36,939 nt of DNA from RUG14300 sp964391805. GTDB taxonomy: Bacteria; Bacillota; Clostridia; Christensenellales; CAG-1252. Under the pieces are notes generated by a model, which worked only from the letters and a program-made list of their open reading frames with translations, was not told the DNA's origin and ran no database searches. The translations under genes and the position numbers were made by a program. Within the stretch, counting starts at the first letter, position 1; every line of letters starts with the position of its first letter. Of the stretch, positions 1 through 8,775 are shown piece by piece. The DNA lies in assembly GCA_964391805.1 (NCBI GenBank), contig CAYMNK010000014.1:1-36939 (forward strand). The letters are read 5' to 3'.

Positions 1-108
1 CATCTATTGAACTCATAGGTGTACTTTTTCGAGGTCAATAAAAAGATAAAAATAATTATTTAGCATATATATGCTTACCAATCACTCTATAGTTTAGGAG
101 GTATCAGT

Positions 109-3100
109 ATGAAGGGAACGAAAGTCCTATTATTGTTGACAATAATTGTACTATTAATCAGCCTTGCATCATGTACGATAGTTGTTGATCACGCTATTAC
201 ATTTGACATTGATGGCGAGACATACTATGTATTCACAACCAAAGGAGAAGAAGAGGTATCCATGCCCCAAGATCCCGTCAAGGATGGATTTGTATTTGAC
301 GGTTGGTATTGGGATAAAGATACTTGGTTACGACCATTTACCGTCGGTTCTCTTCTCGATGAAAAACTGACATCCAATATGACAGTATATGCACATTGGA
401 TTGCCGAAGACATAAAAAACAAGTTCTTTGATATTAAGTTCAATTCGATGGGCGGAAGCGATGTTTTGAATCAGTCAGTTAAATACGGAAATTTGGTGAC
501 TGTTCCTGCGGATCCGACAAAAGAGGGCTTTCTTTTTTCCGGTTGGTATAGCGATCCCGCATACGCAAATACTTGGGACTTCAAAACCGAGTTAGTATCG
601 AGCGAGGTAACTTTATACGCAAGATGGGTAGAAGATATTCCCGAGAATAGAAAGTATACCATAGCGTTCAATTCTAACGGCGGTTCGAGTGTCGATTCTT
701 ACACCGAGCTTGATTATAATTCGCTTATTACATCTCCGTCCAAACCAAGTAAAGACGGATTCGTCTTCGTAGGTTGGTTCTTTGATAATACATACGCAAA
801 AGAATGGAATTGGACGCTTGACCGTGTTACCGAAAATTTGACCTTATATGCTAAATGGGTAAGCGAGAGCGATGCAACCGGATGCGATATTATCAATGCA
901 ACCGGATTTGAAACCGAAGGACGAATTCTCAAAACCAAAGTTCCTAATGCGCAAGAAAAATTTGTATTATCCGAAGCATTGACAATGAGTCCCTATTCAA
1001 CTTGGTATGTATCCACCGATAGCGAAGGCAAAAGTATAATTCCGTCGGCTACTGTCAATCTATCCGAGGGCGACAATGTATTTTATGTCAATATAATCTC
1101 GGGAACGGGTACCAATAAACGCCAATACGAGGTAAATATTAGACGTAGACTTATTTACAATGTTGTTATTGTCCACAATAATGGCACCGAGAATGAGATT
1201 AAACAATTCGAAGAGGATAGTTTACTTATCGTGGAAGAGGGCGAAAGAGAAGGTTATACCTTTAAAGAATGGCAATATAATGAGGCTACTTGGAATCTCG
1301 AAAGCGATCGTATCACCCAAGAAATCGGCGATATGATGCTCAATGCGATTTGGAATGCAAATGAATATACTATAGAATTCGAATCCAATGGCGGTAATGC
1401 TATTGAAAAAGCAGTTGTTGTCTACGATAATGACTACGTTTTCTCTGTACCCACCAAGAGCGGATATAACTTTAGCGCTTGGAAACTTGACGATGGCACC
1501 ATTCTCACCGATGAAAACGGCGAAAGTCGTTTTGTATGGAGAATATCCTCAGACACTAAGGTTTATGCTGTATGGGGTGTAAGTACCTTCAATATTAGTT
1601 ATAACAACATAAGCGGAGCGTCCCACAATAATCGTAACAGTTATACGGTTGAAGACGAGGTTTTTAATTTGACTGATGCATCTAAGGATGGCTATTCTTT
1701 TGACGGATGGTATGATAGCGAATCTTTTGAAAATGCTGTAACGGCTATAGACACATCATCTGCTACCGATATCGTCTTATTTGCTAAATGGAATATTGTA
1801 TCCTATTCTGCAATCTTCGTAGCCGACGGAAGAACCATAGATACAATTGAATTTAATGTAGAGTCTAATACTTTATCCGAGCCGATTATTCCCGACAAAA
1901 ACGGTTATACATCAAAGTGGGAAAATTACTTGATAATTGCCGATGACATAACTGTTAATGCAATCTATACTCCCATTGTATACAATATATCCTATAAAAA
2001 CGTAAGCGGACAATATGATGTAGACGAAGCGGTTAACAACAATCCTACTTCCTATACGATCGAATCCTCGACTATTACATTGTTCGATGCTACCAAAACA
2101 GGTTATACATTTGATGGCTGGTTTATAGGTGAAGACGAGATAACATCTATACCGAGTCAATCGTACGGAGATAAAGAGATTACCGCTAAGTGGAGTACGG
2201 TATCTTACAATATATCGTTAGTATGGGATGACACGATCGGAGGATATAAAGATGGTGAAAGCAATCCTTCTTCCTATACCATAGAGGATGAGATAACTTT
2301 CAAAATTCTTGAAAATAAAACTCCCGGATATATCTCTTTAGGTTGGTATACAGCCAAAAACGAAGGAGATGGTAAAAAAGTTGATGGAATCGCTAAACAA
2401 ACCACAGGCGATATAGTTTTATACGCACATTGGGGTTTGGAAGAGTACTCCATAAGATATCATAATGTAGAAGGCGTAACTAACACAAACGCTACTACCT
2501 ATACCGTTGAAAGCGCCGATATAACTATTGAATCTATATCTAAAATAGGCTACACCTTTGAGGGGTGGTATTTGGATAATTCACTTACCCAAGTTGCGTC
2601 TACTACGATTTCCAAAGGTAGTAGCGGAGACCTTGACTATTACGCAAAACTGACGCCAATCGCATATAAAATCACCTATACTTTGTATGGAGGATCATAT
2701 AACGGTGAAGCAAATCCGTTCGAATATACCATTGAGGACAGCATTACTTTGAAGTCGCCTCAATTGGACGGATACGTCTTTGATGGTTGGTATACCGAAG
2801 CTGATGCAGGTGACAAGGTTAGCGTTATAGCGTTAGGATCCATGGGTAATATCAATCTATACGCAAGATGGTTACATATTAGCACCATTTCTTTCAACGC
2901 AAATGGTGGTTCGGCAGTTTCGTCTATTGTAAAGGCAACCGGTAGTCCGGTATCGCGTCCTTCGCAACCGACCAAAGATTATTACGATTTCGAAAACTGG
3001 TATTCCGATAGTGCTCTGACCACTGTATACCAATTCGGTGTTATGCCCGAAGAGGATATAACTCTTTATGCTAAGTGGACGCCTACTAAGTATAGCGTTA

Positions 3101-6100
3101 GATATGTATTGAACGATGGTGATAACGATTCCTCTAACCCAACCGAATATACAGTTGAAAGCGAAACTATTGTACTCGCTCCTGCTACAAAGGAAGGACA
3201 CACCTTTATAGCTTGGTTCGATAGCGCCGATTTTACCGGTGCCGTAACCGAGATTGCCAAGGGCTCCCACGGCAATATTACATTATATGCTAATTATAAG
3301 ATAAATCAATATACTATAACCTTTCAATCTAACGGCGGTACTACGGTAGAGTCTATTACTCAAAACTATGCAACCGCTGTTACCGAACCGTCCGCACCTG
3401 CTAAAAACGGATACGATTTTGCAGGTTGGTACTCGGATTCCGCACTTAATACGAGATACAGTTTCACAACCATGTCGGATAGTGATATCACGTTATTCGC
3501 CAAGTGGCAACTTGCGGTATACGATATAGTATATCATCTCGATAGCGGAATCAATAATACAAGCAACCCAAGCACTTATACTATCAATAGCGATACAATA
3601 AACTTCTCCGCACCTTCTAAGGACGGATATAACTTCTTGGAATGGTATGCCGATAGTGATTATTCCGAGACGATAGATAGCATTGAACATGGTAGTTATG
3701 GCGATATAGAGGTCTTTGCTAAATGGGAAGCGATAATATATACAATTACCTATGTTGTACCCGAAGGCACCGTTAACGACAATATAATAACCTTTACCAT
3801 AGAAACGGATATTACAGCATTGATCAATCCTTCTCTCAAGGGTTACTCCTTCAATGGGTGGTTCTCCGAATCTTCCTATGCGACCTATGTTTATCACGTA
3901 GCAGGCGGAAATATAGGTAGTTTAACTGTATATGGTAAGTTTACGGCTAACACCTATAATGTATGGATGGATGGTAACGAAGAGGCTTCCTACGATGTAT
4001 CCTTTGACCTCAATGGCGCAGAAGGAGTTATTGATACCCAAGTTATCAATGAGTTAACTACCCTTGTTTATCCTTCTAACCCCACAAGAGAGGGGTATCT
4101 ATTTGGCGGTTGGTACGATAATGCCGAGTGTATCGGCAAATTGTTCGATTTTACCGCTCAAGTGAAGAAAGATACCGTTTTATATGCCCATTGGATTTCG
4201 TTAGGTGATGCTACCGCAATAGGAATTAATGATACCAAATCGGTTAACATAGTCGGACAAAACGAGGTTGTATTTGCCTTTGTGCCCTCTGTATCTGGTA
4301 ATGTTACCATTACCGCAAGCGGTAGTCTCGATACCTATGGTAAGTTATATAATGATTTAGGCGTTCTAATCGCCCAAGACGACGATAGCGCGGCGGATGG
4401 CTTAAACTTCCTAATTGTCTATAACGTGACAGCGGGTAGAGTGTATAAACTGATAGTTAGAGGTTTCGGTTCTTCCATTTCGGGACAAATTACACTCAGT
4501 GTTAGAGGTAATAATACCGTCTCCGATGGCGGATATGCCTTGACAGCAACTAAGTCAAGCGTAACTTTCGATAGTAACTTTACCCTAAATATTCCCGAGA
4601 CACGTGACGGATATAAATTCCTCGGCTATGCCGACGATAACGACGTTATGTACACAGATTTATCTGGTACGAGTATTAGAGTTTGGGATAAGGATGCCGA
4701 TACCGTTTTATATTCGGTTTGGGAACGCACAGTTTATAACGTAAGTTTTGTTACCAACGGTGGCTCCGATATAGCTACGGCAACCCTTGCATTTGGCGAT
4801 CGTCTTGACCTTAATGATTACGTTACCACGAGAAGCGGATATTCATTTGCAGGCTGGTATCTAAAAGCAAGTGATACCGAAAGGTATGATGCAAGCACAA
4901 TGCCCGACTATAATTTAACTTTGTATGCTAAGTGGAAAACCTTTGCGTTAGGTTCCATTAAGTACGATATAGATAAGAAAGCTATTAGTGTCAACGATAC
5001 CATATCGGCGGAACTCTTTGACGCAGTTTGCTTAGATACCGACGGTGAATTTGCTTCTTTTACTGTGCAACTGAGTACCACAAATCCTATTGAGGCAGGG
5101 GATACTATAACAGTGCGTTTAATAGCCACAAGCGGAACTAAGACTAAGCAACAAACTATATCCGGTGTAAAGGTATACGGTATGCCTACACTTACTATTA
5201 CCAATGAAGATCTCGACTATATTAATCTCAAAGACGGATTGGTTGCTTCTTGGTTTTGCGCAAGCGGTTTGGATACCTATGGTGAAGCGACTACAATTAA
5301 AGTACGCATAGACGGAGGTTATGTTGCAGGTGATATAGTTACCGTATATATCGATTCTATCGACGTTGCAGGTAATGTTACTACCAAGTCTATAGATAAC
5401 GTCAAATTGTACGGTTTACCCGAGATTACTTTTAATGAGGATAAGACGGCTATCAGCGTCAATGATACTATCGATTCATCGTTATTCTCTGCTTCCGCAG
5501 TTGATAGTTTCGGTGAAGAAGTTTCAGTTTCGGTATCCGTGGTATCCGGAACCGTTTCGGCAGGTAATACGGTTACTATACGCCTTACTGCAATCGATAT
5601 CAAGGGTAACGTAACTAATGAGGATATCGATGTTAAAGTTTATGGCATACCCACGATCACCGAAGCTTCTAAACTCGAATTCAAGGAGGATTCCTCCGAT
5701 GTTATTTCAGTGAAAACTCTCGGTATATCGTCTCTTGACACCTTCGGAAATCTATTAGACATAAAATTATCTATAGTTAGTGGCGAGAAAGTTGGCGGTT
5801 CAACTATGGAATATGTAGCATCAGTTGTCGATATCGCCGGTAATACCGCTACTAAGTCCTACTCTGTAAAGATTTACAGTGCTCCCGAAATCACCTATAA
5901 TTGCGATGGATTAAAGAATACAGATGATCCTATTACTACTAACATTCTTAATGCAGTAGCCAAGGATAGTTTTGGTAATTCATTAGACGTTACTATTACC
6001 ATTAAGTCGGGCGAAATGGTTGGCGGTACGACAGTAGTATATACCCTTAGTGCTACCGACCACCTCGGTAATACGACCACCGTTGATACATCTCCTATCG

Positions 6101-7965
6101 GTGTATACTCTGCTTCTGATATTACCCTCACCTTGATGTCGGGAGCAAGCGACCTCGTCAAGGCTACAAGTAAGGGTGAAGAATTCTTCGCAAGTGCTAC
6201 CGACTCCTTCGGTGAGGCTTGTGATATTTCTCTTGAATCTGCCGATGGCTACACCTTTAAGGCGGGTAATACCATTGACCTCTATGTAGTCGCAACCGAT
6301 AAAGCGGGTAATAAGAAATATAGCGAAAAGATATCTATGATCAAGGTTTATGGCATCCCTGAGATTACCTATGCTCATGACGGATACTATATCTTAAGCG
6401 GTGAGGACATTTCCTTCTTATTCTCATCCAAAGATAGTTTTGGTGAAGAACTTGTACTCGATATCGTAGAGACCGAAAATACCGATGCTCGCTTAATTGT
6501 TACCGTTACAGCTACAGATGATGCTAGTAATGAAAATTCTAAGAGTTATACCATTCTTAAGGTGTCTTCCAATCAGTCTTATCTTAACCTTTATGCAGGT
6601 AGTACCAAGGTAGGAGTTTCCGTAGTCACCATAGGCGAAAAATATACCTTGCCTTATGAATTTGATTATTATAATCTTGCAAGTTGGACTCTTAATAATT
6701 CTGCTATAACCGATAGTAAAGGTAATAGCCTAAAAACCTGGACTGGCGATGGCGGTAAGGCGTACAATGTTTATGCCTCGCGTGATGCCATAGAGTACAC
6801 TGTAACATACGAACTAAATGGCGGTGTTAACGGAGATAATCCATCCAAGTATACCGTTCTCACTGTAGGTGATGGCTTGCTTCTTGCCCCTGCCGAAAAA
6901 GTGGAATCGGCTTATAATATTGTTAATGGTTATTATCAGGAAAGCAGTACATCTTATGAATTCCTTGGTTGGTATCTCGACTCCGATTTTATCACAAGTG
7001 TAACCGAACTTAGAATCGATTTCGGAAATGTTACTCTATATGCGAAATGGGGCGAATCTACTACTATTACTGATGGAACTACAGTCTACTTTGGATCCTA
7101 TCCTCAATCTAAGGTATCCGACAGTACATTGATATCCACTCTTAACGGATTAGCAAGAACTTTACCGACATCCTCTAATAGTAGATTGTGGACCTCTTAC
7201 GGTTACTATATTAGCGGTAGTGTATCCAACTATATGTGGTATATAGATATAGAGAATGACGGCGAAAAATATCGTGGTGTATACTTTACGAGTTATCGCC
7301 CTTATTATACAACCTCAAGTTCATCGAGTAGTTATAGTTATCAAGATGATAATGGTTACTCTACTAATACCGTTTATTGGTTTAAGTATGAGCCTATCAA
7401 GTGGCAAATTCTCGAAGAAAAAGACGGTAAAGCTTTCTTACTGTGTGATATAGCGATAGATAGCCAAAACTACTATATAAGTTCAAGTGGGAACACTCGA
7501 ACCATAGACGGAAAGACCATATATGAAAATAACTACATGTATAGCACCATTCGTTCTTGGCTAAATGACACCTTCTACAATACCGCTTTTAGCGAATTAC
7601 AGAAAGAGTTAATTCAAACCACTCTTGTAGATAATAGTGTTTCGAGTACCGGTTATAGTTCAAATTCATACGCCTGTGCTAACACTAACGATAAGGTATT
7701 CCTGTTGTCTTATAATGAGGTTACCTCTTACGGATTAACCTCAACAAGTCGTCAACGTAAGAGTACCGACTACGCTAAGAGCCAAGGTTGTTGGACAAGT
7801 ACATCAAGTGGTTATGTGGGTAACTGTTGGTGGTGGCTCCGTTCGCCTGATGGCAGCAATAGATATTACGCGCGCAACTTCAGTCACGACGGCTACGTCT
7901 ACTACTACTTTAATGTCAATGGTACTAATTATGGCGTTGTTCCCGCTTTGTGGATCGCCCTGTAA
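109..7965 (+). CDS. Giant Listeria-Bacteroides-repeat surface lipoprotein with C-terminal DUF6273 domain; DGR target
   Basis: This is a 2618-residue protein starting at ATG 109, seven bases after AGGAGG at 96-101. The N-terminus is a lipoprotein signal peptide with lipobox LASC (Cys22), so the protein should be anchored to the outer face of the membrane. About twenty Listeria-Bacteroides (Flg_new) repeats follow, each with a GYxFxGWY core and an LYAKW-like end. They are interrupted by a cadherin-like sandwich at about 260-350 and a PPC-like module at about 1365-1467. Residues about 1612-2155 hold seven Ig-like repeats with D(S/T)FG and VYG landmarks. One more Ig-like/repeat pair precedes residues about 2319-2618, a DUF6273 domain carrying FGSYPQ, EPIKWQIL, IRSWLND and WWLRSP. 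The last 43 residues are encoded by the DGR variable repeat. By analogy with other DGR targets I infer a diversified surface-binding protein; the ligand is unknown. Confidence 0.93.
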   Translation: MKGTKVLLLLTIIVLLISLASCTIVVDHAITFDIDGETYYVFTTKGEEEVSMPQDPVKDGFVFDGWYWDKDTWLRPFTVGSLLDEKLTSNMTVYAHWIAEDIKNKFFDIKFNSMGGSDVLNQSVKYGNLVTVPADPTKEGFLFSGWYSDPAYANTWDFKTELVSSEVTLYARWVEDIPENRKYTIAFNSNGGSSVDSYTELDYNSLITSPSKPSKDGFVFVGWFFDNTYAKEWNWTLDRVTENLTLYAKWVSESDATGCDIINATGFETEGRILKTKVPNAQEKFVLSEALTMSPYSTWYVSTDSEGKSIIPSATVNLSEGDNVFYVNIISGTGTNKRQYEVNIRRRLIYNVVIVHNNGTENEIKQFEEDSLLIVEEGEREGYTFKEWQYNEATWNLESDRITQEIGDMMLNAIWNANEYTIEFESNGGNAIEKAVVVYDNDYVFSVPTKSGYNFSAWKLDDGTILTDENGESRFVWRISSDTKVYAVWGVSTFNISYNNISGASHNNRNSYTVEDEVFNLTDASKDGYSFDGWYDSESFENAVTAIDTSSATDIVLFAKWNIVSYSAIFVADGRTIDTIEFNVESNTLSEPIIPDKNGYTSKWENYLIIADDITVNAIYTPIVYNISYKNVSGQYDVDEAVNNNPTSYTIESSTITLFDATKTGYTFDGWFIGEDEITSIPSQSYGDKEITAKWSTVSYNISLVWDDTIGGYKDGESNPSSYTIEDEITFKILENKTPGYISLGWYTAKNEGDGKKVDGIAKQTTGDIVLYAHWGLEEYSIRYHNVEGVTNTNATTYTVESADITIESISKIGYTFEGWYLDNSLTQVASTTISKGSSGDLDYYAKLTPIAYKITYTLYGGSYNGEANPFEYTIEDSITLKSPQLDGYVFDGWYTEADAGDKVSVIALGSMGNINLYARWLHISTISFNANGGSAVSSIVKATGSPVSRPSQPTKDYYDFENWYSDSALTTVYQFGVMPEEDITLYAKWTPTKYSVRYVLNDGDNDSSNPTEYTVESETIVLAPATKEGHTFIAWFDSADFTGAVTEIAKGSHGNITLYANYKINQYTITFQSNGGTTVESITQNYATAVTEPSAPAKNGYDFAGWYSDSALNTRYSFTTMSDSDITLFAKWQLAVYDIVYHLDSGINNTSNPSTYTINSDTINFSAPSKDGYNFLEWYADSDYSETIDSIEHGSYGDIEVFAKWEAIIYTITYVVPEGTVNDNIITFTIETDITALINPSLKGYSFNGWFSESSYATYVYHVAGGNIGSLTVYGKFTANTYNVWMDGNEEASYDVSFDLNGAEGVIDTQVINELTTLVYPSNPTREGYLFGGWYDNAECIGKLFDFTAQVKKDTVLYAHWISLGDATAIGINDTKSVNIVGQNEVVFAFVPSVSGNVTITASGSLDTYGKLYNDLGVLIAQDDDSAADGLNFLIVYNVTAGRVYKLIVRGFGSSISGQITLSVRGNNTVSDGGYALTATKSSVTFDSNFTLNIPETRDGYKFLGYADDNDVMYTDLSGTSIRVWDKDADTVLYSVWERTVYNVSFVTNGGSDIATATLAFGDRLDLNDYVTTRSGYSFAGWYLKASDTERYDASTMPDYNLTLYAKWKTFALGSIKYDIDKKAISVNDTISAELFDAVCLDTDGEFASFTVQLSTTNPIEAGDTITVRLIATSGTKTKQQTISGVKVYGMPTLTITNEDLDYINLKDGLVASWFCASGLDTYGEATTIKVRIDGGYVAGDIVTVYIDSIDVAGNVTTKSIDNVKLYGLPEITFNEDKTAISVNDTIDSSLFSASAVDSFGEEVSVSVSVVSGTVSAGNTVTIRLTAIDIKGNVTNEDIDVKVYGIPTITEASKLEFKEDSSDVISVKTLGISSLDTFGNLLDIKLSIVSGEKVGGSTMEYVASVVDIAGNTATKSYSVKIYSAPEITYNCDGLKNTDDPITTNILNAVAKDSFGNSLDVTITIKSGEMVGGTTVVYTLSATDHLGNTTTVDTSPIGVYSASDITLTLMSGASDLVKATSKGEEFFASATDSFGEACDISLESADGYTFKAGNTIDLYVVATDKAGNKKYSEKISMIKVYGIPEITYAHDGYYILSGEDISFLFSSKDSFGEELVLDIVETENTDARLIVTVTATDDASNENSKSYTILKVSSNQSYLNLYAGSTKVGVSVVTIGEKYTLPYEFDYYNLASWTLNNSAITDSKGNSLKTWTGDGGKAYNVYASRDAIEYTVTYELNGGVNGDNPSKYTVLTVGDGLLLAPAEKVESAYNIVNGYYQESSTSYEFLGWYLDSDFITSVTELRIDFGNVTLYAKWGESTTITDGTTVYFGSYPQSKVSDSTLISTLNGLARTLPTSSNSRLWTSYGYYISGSVSNYMWYIDIENDGEKYRGVYFTSYRPYYTTSSSSSSYSYQDDNGYSTNTVYWFKYEPIKWQILEEKDGKAFLLCDIAIDSQNYYISSSGNTRTIDGKTIYENNYMYSTIRSWLNDTFYNTAFSELQKELIQTTLVDNSVSSTGYSSNSYACANTNDKVFLLSYNEVTSYGLTSTSRQRKSTDYAKSQGCWTSTSSGYVGNCWWWLRSPDGSNRYYARNFSHDGYVYYYFNVNGTNYGVVPALWIAL
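7826..7951 (+). other. DGR variable repeat (VR) in the DUF6273 domain
   Basis: This segment aligns without gaps to the template at 8483-8608 with a constant offset of 657. Of 126 positions, 106 are identical. Nineteen of the 20 differences are adenines in the template that read G (7), T (10) or C (2) here; the exception is 7863 (T in the template, A here). It encodes residues about 2573-2615, beginning in the WWLRSP motif and ending four codons before the stop. The first 23 and the bases 7933-7945 are unchanged, which gives fixed flanks around a variable core, as in known DGRs. Confidence 0.96.
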
Positions 7966-7981
7966 GGGGTATCCTTAATCG

Positions 7982-8041
7982 GCAAGTTTATCTTGCAATC
8001 ATACCGCGTTAGGGAAAAGCGGTTTCGCTCCCTAACGCGGT
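7982..8041 (+). other. Tandem hairpins downstream of the VR (DGR target-recognition type)
   Basis: A small hairpin (arms 7982-7986 and 7992-7996, five-base loop) is followed by a strong one. The second has perfect 13-base arms at 8003-8015 and 8029-8041. Its interior forms a further GCG/CGC stem (8019-8021 with 8026-8028) around a GTTT loop. No T-run follows on either strand, so it does not look like an intrinsic terminator. In the Bordetella phage BPP-1 DGR, a hairpin/cruciform just downstream of the VR is needed for efficient retrohoming; this one sits at the matching place, between the VR gene and avd. Confidence 0.75.
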
Positions 8042-8052
8042 GAAAAATAATT

Positions 8053-8430
8053 ATGCAAAAGAAAAGTGATTTATATGTAGTAACTAAAGCTAAAGATCTT
8101 GCGAAATATATTCTAACAGTAACGGAGAAGTCACCTGTTAAATTTAGGTTTACTTTGGTCGTCAGACTTCAAAATTATATATTAGATGTGTTGGAACATT
8201 TGTATTTGGCTAACAGTTTACCGCTTGGTGAAGAGCGGTTAAATGAACAAGAAAAAGCAAAAACCAAACTTGCAATGCTTGATTATTTTGCAGGGTTGGC
8301 ATCAGAACAACATTGTATATTGTTTAAACAATATGAACAAATAGCACTTCAGCAAGCAGAGTGTCTATTATACCTTAACAAATGGATTGGAAGCGACAAA
8401 AAAAGAATGGCATCTACGGCTTGTCCGTGA
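8053..8430 (+). CDS. avd: DGR accessory variability determinant (Avd-like, four-helix bundle)
   Basis: This is a 125-residue, mostly helical protein with no signal peptide, close to the ~125-residue size of Avd. Landmarks fitting Avd are KFRFTLVVRLQNYILDVLEHLYLAN at about 35-59, a basic/amphipathic middle, and a C-terminal LNKWIGSDKKR. Avd forms a basic pentamer that binds the DGR RT and the TR RNA and is needed for cDNA synthesis. The start ATG 8053 lies just after the hairpin at 8003-8041 and has only a weak Shine-Dalgarno sequence. The gene sits between the VR gene and the TR, the usual order VR gene-avd-TR-RT. The assignment rests on size, residues and context, not a search. Confidence 0.85.
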   Translation: MQKKSDLYVVTKAKDLAKYILTVTEKSPVKFRFTLVVRLQNYILDVLEHLYLANSLPLGEERLNEQEKAKTKLAMLDYFAGLASEQHCILFKQYEQIALQQAECLLYLNKWIGSDKKRMASTACP

Positions 8431-8482
8431 GATACGGGATGTGGTTATAGAAGTTTACGTCGGTGGGTTTGCTCCGCCCGAG

Positions 8483-8608
8483 GTTGGTGGTGGCTCCGTT
8501 CGCCTAATAACAACAATAGTAATAACGCGCGCAACATCAATAACGACGGCAACGTCAACAACAACAATAATGTCAATAATACTAATAATGGCGTTGTTCC
8601 CGATTTGT
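8483..8608 (+). other. DGR template repeat (TR)
   Basis: This adenine-rich noncoding copy of the VR contains 43 adenines in 126 bases, mainly as AAC/AAT triplets when read in the VR frame (19 AAY codons). It is the RNA template that is reverse transcribed with adenine-specific errors and used to overwrite the VR. All adenines fall at codon positions 1 or 2 of the VR frame, so mutagenesis should not create stop codons. A GC-rich hairpin (about 8462-8478) lies just upstream. Short open frames across it are not genes. Confidence 0.95.
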
Positions 8609-8710
8609 TTCTTACCGTAAGGGACACAGCCTGTGACCTATGGTATGTATCATAGGTGTGTGCTTGAAACAAAGGAACCACTATCCCTTCTCGCTTTTGC
8701 GAGAAAAACC
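8609..8710 (+). ncRNA. Structured spacer of the TR RNA between TR and RT
   Basis: The stretch contains two clean hairpins: arms 8636-8642 with 8651-8657, and arms 8688-8694 with 8699-8705 around a TTTT loop. In BPP-1, the RNA spacer between TR and RT is structured, binds the RT-Avd complex and provides the primer for cDNA synthesis. This segment occupies the same position and is likely the functional 3' part of the TR RNA. The RNA's true ends cannot be read from the sequence. Confidence 0.55.
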
Positions 8711-8775
8711 GACCGACGGTAGCTGTGACGGATTATTCTTTTATGGCTTGTGATCCCGTCGGTCTTATTTTTTTT
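8711..8775 (+). terminator. Terminator-like inverted repeat between TR and RT
   Basis: Perfect nine-base arms (8711-8719 GACCGACGG and 8756-8764 CCGTCGGTC) enclose a 36-base loop. They are followed by a T-rich tract at 8765-8775 running straight into the likely RT start codon. It could end the TR transcript, attenuate RT expression, or form a structured RNA end. The long loop makes it weaker than a classical terminator. Confidence 0.5.

Noticed and set aside
5895..6378. Long minus-strand open frames inside the giant lipoprotein gene
   Set aside because: They are shadows of the repeated coding sequence; the plus-strand frame is continuous with clear domains.
8003..8041. Hairpin read as an intrinsic terminator of the lipoprotein gene
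   Set aside because: No T-run follows on either strand; avd starts 12 bases later, and a DGR hairpin role fits better.
8387..8620. Open frame across the template repeat giving a Thr/Ile-rich product
   Set aside because: It reads the TR in a frame different from the VR, overlaps the end of avd, and has low-complexity content. The TR is noncoding template RNA.
8445..8681. Minus-strand Leu-rich open frame over the TR
   Set aside because: Reverse complement of the AAC/AAT codons gives Leu/Val runs; there is no ribosome-binding site.
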